Below, piece after piece: positions 35,074-43,594 of a stretch of DNA of 64,000 nucleotides. Made by a program: the position numbers and the translations under genes. Each line of letters opens with the position of its first letter. Positions within the stretch are counted from its first letter, which is position 1. The stretch covers positions 16,525 through 80,524 of the forward strand of contig JAUIEA010000004.1 in assembly GCA_030429045.1 (NCBI GenBank), read 5' to 3'. The notes beneath the pieces were generated by a model. The model ran no database searches. It was not told the origin of the DNA and saw nothing but the letters and a program-made list of their open reading frames with translations. This DNA is from Bacteroidia bacterium. Lineage in GTDB: Bacteria > Bacteroidota > Bacteroidia > Chitinophagales > Saprospiraceae.

Positions 35074-38000
35074 ATGAAACAGATACAAATTGACAATTTA
35101 TTTAAAGCTTTCGGCTTGTTTATCGAAGCTTTTAGGCCATATGTGGTTGAATTGTTAAGCAAAGAAGCTGGTGATAAGTGGCCGGCTGAATTTGTAAAGG
35201 CATTATACCCCCAGCAAGTTGAGAATTGGAATCAAGGACTACGTTCAGGTTCGGAGCCCATGTCTTTGATAGATTATCCGTATTTAAAGAGTTTTGCTCT
35301 CAAATATCGAGATGAATTGCGTGCCGATTTTGGTAGAGATGTAAATAAATTGGCAACGCGGCTGGAAACCATCTATGATGTACGCAACAAGTTGGCTCAT
35401 TTTCAGGAAATTAGTGAGGATGAATATACAGAGGCATTCATCAATATGAAGAGCATTGCCAGAGCCATTCAAATGGATGAATTGGAAGAGAGCCTGGCAA
35501 GACTTCAGGAATCCAAAGAAGACCACCTATCAGCAAGCTCAGCGCTCCGGGATAATATTCTTCTTGAACATGGAGCTTTGATACCTTGGTTTAGAGTGGT
35601 GGCTCCTCATATGGATATCAAGCAAGGGCGATTGGATGAATCTGTGTTTGCAGCCAACCTGGCTGAAGTGGCATTAGGTCACGGCAGGGAGATTTACAGT
35701 AACCCGGGGGTATTCTTCTCCAAAACATACTTCACTGCGGGACTGAAAAACGTTGCCAAAACTGTTTTGAAAGGATTGAACGGAAAAGAGGATGCGGAGA
35801 ATCGTGTCATTTCCCTTCAAACAGGTTTTGGAGGTGGGAAGACGCATACCCTTATTTCGCTTTACCATCTAAGTAAATGGGGCAAGAATGCCATCAACTC
35901 CAACTATACCAAAGACTTATTGGCCTACACGGGTCATCCAGAGTTTGATTCAGCCAATATTGCTGTTTTTACCAACACCACCAACGACCCTGCCAATGGC
36001 AGAGAGCCTGAGGAGGGTGTTCACATCCAAACCATTTGGGGCGAACTGGCCTATCAATTGGGTGGGAAAGCCGCTTATGAGATTATTCGTAAGAATGATG
36101 AAGGACTCATTGCTCCAGCTGGTCTATTCAAGCAAGTTCTAGCACAATGTAAGCCTGCTCTCATATTGATTGATGAGTTGGCAGATTATTGCGTAAAAGC
36201 ATCGGCACGAAGGGCGGGTAGCAGCAGTTTGGCTGACCAGACTATTAGCTTTATGCAGGAGCTGACAGAAGCTGTATCAGGCACGAACAATTGTGTAGCT
36301 GTGATTACCTTGCCTGCGAGTGTTCAAGAAGTTGGCAACACTCCAGAGGCACAGGCTATTTTGAGCTCTTTGCAAAAACGTGTGAGCCGGGTAGGTGCTG
36401 ATACGCAACCCGTTGCGGATGAAGAGATTTATGAAGTCATTCGAAGAAGGTTGTTCGAGGATATTGGTGATGCGATTACGATAGAGTCCATAGCCGATCA
36501 ATACATGGCCATGTATCAGGAATATTGGTCAGAACTTCCACCAAACGCCAATAAGTCCGATTACAAGCAGAAGATAATAAAATCCTACCCTTTTCATCCA
36601 GAACTAATTGATGCTTTTAGAGTAAGATGGGCAAGCCATCATGATTTTCAACGAACAAGAGGAGTCTTACGCTTGTTGGCCGCCATAGTCAGTGACTTAT
36701 GGAAGCGTCAACAGTCTCTACCTGGAGGAAATGCCATGATACATACGGGTGTGGTGAATTTCGCCAACTTAGATGCACTATCAGGCCAGCTAAAGAAACT
36801 ATATGGTAATGGCTATGACTCGGTTATTTCAGCTGATGTGGCAGGATCTTCATCCAATGCATTTAAGGTTGACAGCAACAAAAAGGAGTATGGAGACTGG
36901 TATTTGACCCAGGCCATTGCCTCCGTCATTCTAATGAACTCTTTTGGAAGTGAAGGAACGAATAAGGGCATTTCAGTCCCTGAATTAAAATTGAATCTGC
37001 TAGTTCCACATGGCTTCAATCATAACAGTATTAATGGCGCTCTGGATGAATTGGAAAGTAATGCATACTACCTATATTATGCACAATCTTCTTCTTCAGG
37101 TAAACGGTATTGGTTTCATACCAAACCAAACATCAATATCCTTATCAATCAGGCAAAGAGTGATGTAAAAGCTGAGGACATAACAGCAGAAATTATTAAT
37201 CGTCTGCACCAAAAGAGCAAGAATATCAATGGGTTTAATGTATTGGTCAACCCAGCTGAAGATATACCGGAACAACTAAAACCAACACTTTTGATATTGA
37301 GCCCTATTCATTTGGCAAACCCAAATGGACTAAATGGAAAGACGTTGCCACTTATTGAGCAGATAGCCACTAAAAAGGGAAATAGCGAACGTATTTATAG
37401 AAATACGATGCTCTTTTTGATTTGTTCTGAGCTTGGGATTGGAAAGCTGCAATCGGATGTAAGGGAATACCTGGCTTGTCAGAAGATCAACGCTGAATAC
37501 AACAATCAGTTGGAACAAGATCAAAAAACTGATTTGCGAAAGAGAATGGAAGAGGCATCAAAGAGTTCAGACGCTTCTCTTGTAGCTGCGTATTCCATCG
37601 TCACAAAGTTTTCCGTAAAAAATGGAACAGACGTTCTTCAGATTAGGCAGTTTAGAGACAGTATTGATGCACAGATCAATACCTATATTTTGGATGCCTT
37701 AAAAGAAGAAGAGTGGCTCTTAGATTCGATTGGATTGAGTACACTGGGTAATAATAACTTGCTACCAACCTTAGAACAACCCATCAAAGCAAAAGACATT
37801 TATGAAGCTTTCCTGCGTTTTGATGATAAACCCATGATTACTGGGCCCGAGGCTGTTTCAAGAAGCCTTCAGAAGTATTGCACCAATGGGGAGTATTGTG
37901 TTGCCACAGGTGATGGTGCAAATTTTACCAGGTTCTTTTTTAAAGAGGCTATTCCATTTTTTGATGTGAATGATGTTACTTATTGGTTAGTAGATAAGAG

Positions 38001-38376
38001 CCTAATGTCTTCGCCCCAATCTGGTAGTCCTTCAACCCCTACTGCTACCGGATATTCAATAACAGTAGTTCCCGGTGTAGTTGAGGCCCCTGTTGAACCG
38101 CATGGCTCAAGGCCAGGACAGACAACCACAGGAGCAAGGCAATTAAAGTCAGTTACAGTAAGTGGCAATGTTCCGTTAGAGCGATACACAGAGTTGTTCA
38201 ACTATTTCATTACACCATTTGCTATGAGTGGTAATAAGATTGAAATAGAAGTAAGATTTAAGATCAAGTCTACAAGTAGCAGTCCATTAGATGAAAGCAG
38301 GCCTCAATATAAGTCTGCAAAAGAGGCCGCAAGGCAATTGGGATTGAATTTTGAGGAAGAAGGCATGGAGGGCTAG
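35074..38376 (+). CDS. DUF499 AAA+ ATPase
   Basis: A 1100-residue protein. QTGFGGGKTHTLISLYHL (~250) is the Walker A and PALILIDELADYCVKA (~365) the Walker B. TLPASVQEVGN and HHDFQRTRGVLRLLAAIVSDLW are further DUF499 features. The N-terminal part contains a Swt1/HEPN-like helical region (RLETIYDVRNKLAHFQ, with RN...H), and the C-terminus has a proline/serine-rich linker before a small folded end. DUF499 (COG1483) proteins accompany DUF1156 methylases in predicted anti-phage operons. The molecular role is unknown but is presumed to be an ATP-driven sensor or loader. It starts 12 bp after the methylase stop. Confidence 0.9.
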   Translation: MKQIQIDNLFKAFGLFIEAFRPYVVELLSKEAGDKWPAEFVKALYPQQVENWNQGLRSGSEPMSLIDYPYLKSFALKYRDELRADFGRDVNKLATRLETIYDVRNKLAHFQEISEDEYTEAFINMKSIARAIQMDELEESLARLQESKEDHLSASSALRDNILLEHGALIPWFRVVAPHMDIKQGRLDESVFAANLAEVALGHGREIYSNPGVFFSKTYFTAGLKNVAKTVLKGLNGKEDAENRVISLQTGFGGGKTHTLISLYHLSKWGKNAINSNYTKDLLAYTGHPEFDSANIAVFTNTTNDPANGREPEEGVHIQTIWGELAYQLGGKAAYEIIRKNDEGLIAPAGLFKQVLAQCKPALILIDELADYCVKASARRAGSSSLADQTISFMQELTEAVSGTNNCVAVITLPASVQEVGNTPEAQAILSSLQKRVSRVGADTQPVADEEIYEVIRRRLFEDIGDAITIESIADQYMAMYQEYWSELPPNANKSDYKQKIIKSYPFHPELIDAFRVRWASHHDFQRTRGVLRLLAAIVSDLWKRQQSLPGGNAMIHTGVVNFANLDALSGQLKKLYGNGYDSVISADVAGSSSNAFKVDSNKKEYGDWYLTQAIASVILMNSFGSEGTNKGISVPELKLNLLVPHGFNHNSINGALDELESNAYYLYYAQSSSSGKRYWFHTKPNINILINQAKSDVKAEDITAEIINRLHQKSKNINGFNVLVNPAEDIPEQLKPTLLILSPIHLANPNGLNGKTLPLIEQIATKKGNSERIYRNTMLFLICSELGIGKLQSDVREYLACQKINAEYNNQLEQDQKTDLRKRMEEASKSSDASLVAAYSIVTKFSVKNGTDVLQIRQFRDSIDAQINTYILDALKEEEWLLDSIGLSTLGNNNLLPTLEQPIKAKDIYEAFLRFDDKPMITGPEAVSRSLQKYCTNGEYCVATGDGANFTRFFFKEAIPFFDVNDVTYWLVDKSLMSSPQSGSPSTPTATGYSITVVPGVVEAPVEPHGSRPGQTTTGARQLKSVTVSGNVPLERYTELFNYFITPFAMSGNKIEIEVRFKIKSTSSSPLDESRPQYKSAKEAARQLGLNFEEEGMEG

Positions 38377-38377
38377 A

Positions 38378-39178
38378 ATGTTGAATGGGTTATCAAGTTG
38401 TTTGCGTTTTTCTTTGAAATGGATTCTATCAAGTAATAACAATTGCCTTATGCTTTCTGAAAGTGAAATACTGCTACGTGGAAAGATTAAAAACGTTGTT
38501 TTGGCACTGGATGATGGCGATGACCACTATCCTTCTGGTCATTGGTTGAATAGCACGGGAGTCCGAATGTATTCAGAGGATCGTGTTCTTTTGGCCGAGG
38601 AGTTGGTCGATTCATTTCAGGATGGATGCTATTACCATAAGGATGCAGATCGAATTAATGCGCTTCTTACACCTGTTACAAAGCCATTCGTCATTATTGA
38701 TTATCGATTGATTTCAAGGCATATTGTAAAATTATTTCCGATTAGAAAATATCCAAAATTTAATCCATTTGCCTCGTTTGATGATCGAGTTAGTCAATTA
38801 CGTCTAAGGGTTTTGGGGAGCCTGCTGAATATATCAAATTATACGAATATTGATTTAAATATTACAAATGAGACAGAATTGAATAATTATTTGGATCTGT
38901 TGCTGGATTTATCATATGATTTGTATGCCTATCCCTGGCCTAATGCAATTCTTAGACCTCAGGTGATGAAGAGGAATATATATGGTGGAAAGAGCAGAAT
39001 AGCTGCTCTGCGAGTTCTGAAAATTCTTGCTTTGATTAGGAGGAATGTAATTGATATGAATACGATTGCTTCTCATGGTGAGTATTTTAACAAGGATCAT
39101 ACTATTGATATATGTAAGTTATTGGCCGTGCACCCAATTTTGCGACTCGATTACAGAATTTGTTCGGATAAGATTTAG
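38378..39178 (+). CDS. hypothetical protein ending the defence operon
   Basis: A 266-residue protein starting 2 bp after the DUF499 stop (TAGaATG). I do not recognise it. Features are an N-terminal strand-rich part (ILLRGKIKNVVLALDDGDDHYPSGHW), DRINALLTPVTKPFVIIDYRLISRHIVKLFP, and a leucine-rich helical C-terminal half. The HYPSGHW segment with clustered His/Asp is the only motif that might be catalytic. Its tight spacing makes it part of the helicase-DUF262-methylase-ATPase transcript. It may be an operon-specific nuclease or adaptor; this is inference. Confidence 0.65.
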   Translation: MLNGLSSCLRFSLKWILSSNNNCLMLSESEILLRGKIKNVVLALDDGDDHYPSGHWLNSTGVRMYSEDRVLLAEELVDSFQDGCYYHKDADRINALLTPVTKPFVIIDYRLISRHIVKLFPIRKYPKFNPFASFDDRVSQLRLRVLGSLLNISNYTNIDLNITNETELNNYLDLLLDLSYDLYAYPWPNAILRPQVMKRNIYGGKSRIAALRVLKILALIRRNVIDMNTIASHGEYFNKDHTIDICKLLAVHPILRLDYRICSDKI

Positions 39179-39259
39179 TTTGGGACAATTTTAAACAAAT
39201 TCAACCGTATTTTTCTGGTGATTGTTTTTAGCACTATGTAAATTTGATAATAGCAACTT

Positions 39260-41779
39260 TTGAAATTGTCATTCTCACATCCAATTTTCAACACGCCCTG
39301 GCTTTATGACCTTCCCCTTGAAGCATGGGCAAAGGCATTCGATCTGGCAGAAGTGGTATTGAGACGCCTTGCTCTGAAAGCTGATGATCCCCGGTTGGCG
39401 ATCACCTTCCGCCAGGATTCTACGGAGCGGTTTGTTGTGGTCTTCGGTGGAAAGTACGCAGGGGGATTCTACCAGGAGAACGGTCAGGTCTTTTTACGAT
39501 TCGTAGTGGCTGGTGACTTTGACCTGGGTATAGATGATCGACTTCTTGATCTAGAAGAGCCTTTCAAGGATGGTCAGACAAGATTGGTCTATATGGCCCT
39601 GGAGGATTGGCAGGGGATCAATGACCCGTTTTTGGTGGAGGTGGTCAATGGAGCCAGGCTGGCCTTATCTCGGGCAGGTCGGTCCAACCAGCGAAAGCAT
39701 CACGTGGATATGCTCTATGACGTGATCATGGATCCCAACGCCCGGAAGGAATGGATGGACTGGATCGTTCTGTCCCCGCAGGAGCGGATCATTGCAGCAC
39801 ATAAGTCCAATCTGCGTGAATCCGGGAATAAGGAAGAATGGTATAAATGGGAATTGGCAGCCCGTTTTCAACAGCATTGGGATCTGGAAGCTCCGGATTT
39901 TGGGGAGATGCTGTCCCGTCTGGATTTCAGTAATCTGCTCTACAACCAGAGTATTTCATTCATCAACGAGGCCAGGGTTCACCCGGAAGAAGCACGGGCC
40001 TATTATCGCGCCCTGTTTGATGAATCAGTTCCGCTGGATGACCGGCTGAAGCAATGCAAGCAACATGGTGATGCCCTGATCCAGGCATGGCATCCCGGCT
40101 GGAAGAATGCAGGGCAGGATGAGCGTTGTCTGTCTGTATTCCTGAGTTTTCACGACCTGGAACACTATGCCCCCTACAAAGCCTCCTTTTATGTGGCCTA
40201 TTGTCGTTATCTCGGTATCTCACCGAAACGTGCGGGGCTGCGGTATGGCCATTACCTGGAGCTGGTAAACGATCTGGTGGCGAACTATATAACAAGGGAT
40301 GAAGAGCTGATCCGATTCTATCAGGAGGCCATTTCCGGCAACGAAGCCTATGCCCGTGATCCACAGCATCATTTGCTCGCGCAAAATATCCTGTACACCG
40401 TATTTGATCAACTGTGGAATACCTCGCCGGAGGATGATTCCGAAGAAACCTTTGCTCCGGATATAGTTCCAAAAGAAGAACCTATGCATGACTCACCTGT
40501 GCTCAACCAGATCCTGTATGGTCCTCCCGGAACGGGAAAGACCTGGCGCACCATCCGTCAATCTGTAGCTATTGTCGATCCGGATTATTTTCAAAAACAC
40601 AAGGATGAACCGGACAATCAGGCCATCAAGAAGCGATTTGATGAGCTATTGATCCGACCAGATGATGGTGGAAAGGGGAGAATTGCGTTCACCACCTTTC
40701 ACCAGAGCATGAGTTACGAGGATTTTGTGGAGGGGATCAAGCCGGAAGCGATAGATGGGCAGATCACCTATGCAATTAAGCAAGGTATTTTTCGGCAGAT
40801 CTGTGATCTGGCAGAGGCAAAAAAGTTCATATTAAATTTTGATTCTCATTATGATGAATGGATCGTTGAGATCCAGGAATCAGAGGGTCTAGACTTAGTT
40901 ACACATAAACTTAAGAAACCCTTTCACGTTGATGTAAATGCAGCGGGTTCATTTGTTGTGACTCCAAAGAATGGAGCAATCAGTTCTCAAGTGATTTCTA
41001 GAGATCGATTTAGAAAGTATATCTATTCTGGCCAAATTCAAAGATCGCGTTCATATCTCACACCAATAGCGGAAGAGTTTCGTAGAAAGTTTTCTCTTGT
41101 AGAGGAGCCCAAAACCTATGACCGTTTCGTTCTAATCATTGATGAGATCAACAGGGGTAATGTGGCCGGCATCTTTGGTGAATTGATCACCCTCCTGGAA
41201 CCGGATAAGCGAGCAGGCGCAAGAAATGAGCTGACCATCACCTTGCCCTATTCACGGGATGTGTTTCAGGTGCCTGCCAATCTATACGTCATCGGCACAA
41301 TGAACACGGCGGACCGCAGTGTGGAAGCCTTGGATGCGGCTTTGCGGCGGCGGTTCCACTTTTCGGAAATGCCTCCGAAACCTCGTCTTCTGGCAGGAAA
41401 ATTCATTGGCGAGTATTCCCTCGAGGCGATCTTATCCCGGATCAACGAGCGTCTTTTGTGGCTCAAGGATATGGATCATACCATAGGCCATGCCTGGTTT
41501 ATGGAGCAGGACGCTCCCGGGTGGAAGGAGATCAGGAATGTGTTTCGAGACAAGATCATTCCCTTGCTTCATGAGTACTTCTTCGGCGATCCCGGTCTGA
41601 TCGGACTGGTGCTTGGACCGGGTTTTGTGAAAAGGTTGGAGATGCCCGGTCAATCACCCTTTGCCTCATTCGATCATCCCGGCAGGGATCTGGTCCATGA
41701 CAAGGTCCGTTATACCGTGATCATGCCGGAGAATGAAGAGGAGATGACCCGGGCGATCCATCAATTGATGTCAAACTGA
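39260..41779 (+). CDS. mcrB: McrB-like GTPase/AAA+ subunit of a type IV restriction system
   Basis: An 839-residue protein read from TTG 39260. The first ~400 residues are a variable recognition region without a family I can name. The McrB AAA+ domain begins at ILYGPPGTGKTW (~417), then TFHQSMSYEDFVEGIKP, LIIDEINRGNVAGIFGEL (~626), YVIGTMNTADRSVEALDAALRRRF. The NTADRS motif is diagnostic of McrB GTPases. Type IV McrBC recognises and cuts methylated DNA. A ~100-residue stretch between Walker A and Walker B (bases ~40810-41110) is clearly AT-richer than its surroundings, as if replaced by recombination. mcrC follows after 7 bp. Confidence 0.92.
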   Translation: MKLSFSHPIFNTPWLYDLPLEAWAKAFDLAEVVLRRLALKADDPRLAITFRQDSTERFVVVFGGKYAGGFYQENGQVFLRFVVAGDFDLGIDDRLLDLEEPFKDGQTRLVYMALEDWQGINDPFLVEVVNGARLALSRAGRSNQRKHHVDMLYDVIMDPNARKEWMDWIVLSPQERIIAAHKSNLRESGNKEEWYKWELAARFQQHWDLEAPDFGEMLSRLDFSNLLYNQSISFINEARVHPEEARAYYRALFDESVPLDDRLKQCKQHGDALIQAWHPGWKNAGQDERCLSVFLSFHDLEHYAPYKASFYVAYCRYLGISPKRAGLRYGHYLELVNDLVANYITRDEELIRFYQEAISGNEAYARDPQHHLLAQNILYTVFDQLWNTSPEDDSEETFAPDIVPKEEPMHDSPVLNQILYGPPGTGKTWRTIRQSVAIVDPDYFQKHKDEPDNQAIKKRFDELLIRPDDGGKGRIAFTTFHQSMSYEDFVEGIKPEAIDGQITYAIKQGIFRQICDLAEAKKFILNFDSHYDEWIVEIQESEGLDLVTHKLKKPFHVDVNAAGSFVVTPKNGAISSQVISRDRFRKYIYSGQIQRSRSYLTPIAEEFRRKFSLVEEPKTYDRFVLIIDEINRGNVAGIFGELITLLEPDKRAGARNELTITLPYSRDVFQVPANLYVIGTMNTADRSVEALDAALRRRFHFSEMPPKPRLLAGKFIGEYSLEAILSRINERLLWLKDMDHTIGHAWFMEQDAPGWKEIRNVFRDKIIPLLHEYFFGDPGLIGLVLGPGFVKRLEMPGQSPFASFDHPGRDLVHDKVRYTVIMPENEEEMTRAIHQLMSN

Positions 41780-41786
41780 TCCGGAA

Positions 41787-43016
41787 ATGGCCAGGTTGAT
41801 CCAGCTCTTCGAGCATGAAACGATGCTGGTAGGACGTCCCTACCCACCGGATCAGGCTGTCTTCGAAGACCGGGACCTGCTACGACTGCAGCTATTTCAT
41901 CAGCAGACGGAGCTCAACTATTTCCATCTGCTGCATCGTGGAGTCCGCTTTCGACACTACGTCGGGGTACTTCAATTCGGAGACCTGACGATCGAGATCC
42001 TCCCGAAGGCTGATCGTACATCCAGTGATCCATTGCGATGGCAATCCTTCTTGATCCGCATGCTGCGCCGGGTGTATGATCTTCCCCTGAATAGCCCGGA
42101 TCGGGCTTCGGTTCGTCCGACCCATCATCCGGTCCTGGAGCTTTTCTTTGAATCGTTTTTACATGAGACAGAGATCCTGATCAGACAGGGATTGGTCAGA
42201 CAATATGTGCGCAGGGAACAGACTACCGGTGCGTTGAATGGTCGCTTGCTGATCCACCGGCAGGTGCGGGAGCATGTGGTCCACAAAGAACGATTTGCGG
42301 TAGAGCGAGCCACCTATCAGAAGAAGCACACCATCAATCAGATCCTGTACAGCACCATTCGACGGATAAGCCAATTTGCCGCACATCCGATCTTACGGGA
42401 GAGGGCCAGTCAGATGGGTCTGAGCTTCGAGGATTGGGTGGATCGCAAATGGCTGGCAAGTGACTTTGATCGCCTCCGGTTTAACCGTCGGACAGAGCGT
42501 TACCGACGTGCCATCGAATTGGCCCGGTATATTTTGTTGAGCATCCATCCGGATGTCCGATCGGGTGGCACACCGATGCTGGCTTTGTTGTTTGATATGA
42601 ATGTCTTGTGGGAGAAGTATGTGGTCGGCGAGTTACGCAGGCAATTGCCCCATGGGTGGAAGGTGAGGGAACAGTCGCCTCGGAAGTTCTGGGAGTCTGA
42701 TTCATCCTCTGCTTGGTTGAAACCGGATATTTTGATCACCTCGCCGGAGGGCAGGACGGTCGTATGGGATACCAAATGGAAGATCCCCAAGGACGACAAA
42801 CCTTCTGAGGAGGATCTGCGGCAGATCTATGCTTATCTGGCTTACTTTAAAGCGGAGGAGGGATGGCTGGTGTATCCATCCGCTGGTGAGACGGTCCAGA
42901 AAGGTGGAGGATTTCAATTGCCGGGTGTGGAGAAGGAGGCTGGGATGGTGATGTTATCGTGTGAGGGAGAGATGATCCTGCTGCCAGCTGTTCTAGATAG
43001 GCCGAGATTCGCTTGA
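41787..43016 (+). CDS. mcrC: McrC-like nuclease subunit
   Basis: A 409-residue protein typical in length for McrC. The N-terminal domain has RFRHYVGVLQFGDLTIEILPKAD. The middle contains RLLIHRQVREH and the helical McrC core. The C-terminal PD-(D/E)XK nuclease is WLKPDILITSPEGRTVVWDTKWK (Asp, then D-x-K) followed by DLRQIYAYLAYF. It is paired with McrB, which drives translocation while McrC cuts. Its GC content matches the core genome rather than the AT-rich islands on either side. Confidence 0.93.
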   Translation: MARLIQLFEHETMLVGRPYPPDQAVFEDRDLLRLQLFHQQTELNYFHLLHRGVRFRHYVGVLQFGDLTIEILPKADRTSSDPLRWQSFLIRMLRRVYDLPLNSPDRASVRPTHHPVLELFFESFLHETEILIRQGLVRQYVRREQTTGALNGRLLIHRQVREHVVHKERFAVERATYQKKHTINQILYSTIRRISQFAAHPILRERASQMGLSFEDWVDRKWLASDFDRLRFNRRTERYRRAIELARYILLSIHPDVRSGGTPMLALLFDMNVLWEKYVVGELRRQLPHGWKVREQSPRKFWESDSSSAWLKPDILITSPEGRTVVWDTKWKIPKDDKPSEEDLRQIYAYLAYFKAEEGWLVYPSAGETVQKGGGFQLPGVEKEAGMVMLSCEGEMILLPAVLDRPRFA

Positions 43017-43138
43017 AACAGTGGCAATCGTCATTTGAGGTTGCTGCCCTGCTTTTCGGCCAGATTATACTACAATACTTTGTGGAACCAATCTAGTTGA
43101 CATGACCCGCTAAGCCTCCTGTAAACTTATCCAAAATC

Positions 43139-43473
43139 AGGACGGAAAGTCAGTGGAAGATCTGACCGTATCTCGTAGTAGTGAGCCCAGGGCTGAGAAG
43201 TGCAGAAGAGCCGTGAGACCGGAGCCTCTCTTTCTACTGGAAGGGGGTGGAGATTTTGGGGAAATAGTGGTAAATTAGGGGGGGGAAGGAAGTGATAGTA
43301 TGTATCGAGTATGATGATATCGCGAAAATTGAGCGAGCACAAACGGTTATAAACGCTTGTAAATGATTATGTGATTCATTTATAAGAAGTTATGTTCTTT
43401 CAGGGAAATTATCAAAACGAGGATATTGGGAATGAGTTGCGTATGTATGTAAAGTTATGTCCAATTAAAAAAA
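43139..43473. repeat. ~330-bp direct repeat, copy A (upstream of Abi/DRT-like RT)
   Basis: This segment aligns by eye along its whole length with 55988-56319, in the same orientation and with few gaps. Shared stretches include CTCTCTTTCTA.TGGAAGGGGGTGGAGA, TGGTAAATTAGGGGG, TGTATCGAGTATGAT, ACAAACGGTTATAAACGC and ATTATCAAAACGA. No ORF is conserved. It ends ~122 bp before the RT start. Bases 43017-43138, between mcrC and the repeat, hold nothing recognisable. Confidence 0.8.
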
Positions 43474-43594
43474 CCAGCCGCACAAACAGCAAATTTGGTT
43501 TTCTGCCGATACGTTAGCCAACACTAAAAAAACAAAAGAGCTGTTTTCTTCCAACGCACTAAGAGGCATTTTTAACTTTAATATTTTATAAAGT

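Noticed and set aside
26860..38376. Canonical DISARM or BREX locus
   Set aside because: The SNF2 helicase and methylase invite the comparison, but DrmA/DrmB/DrmC, PglZ and BrxC are not recognisable; DUF1156 and DUF499 point elsewhere.
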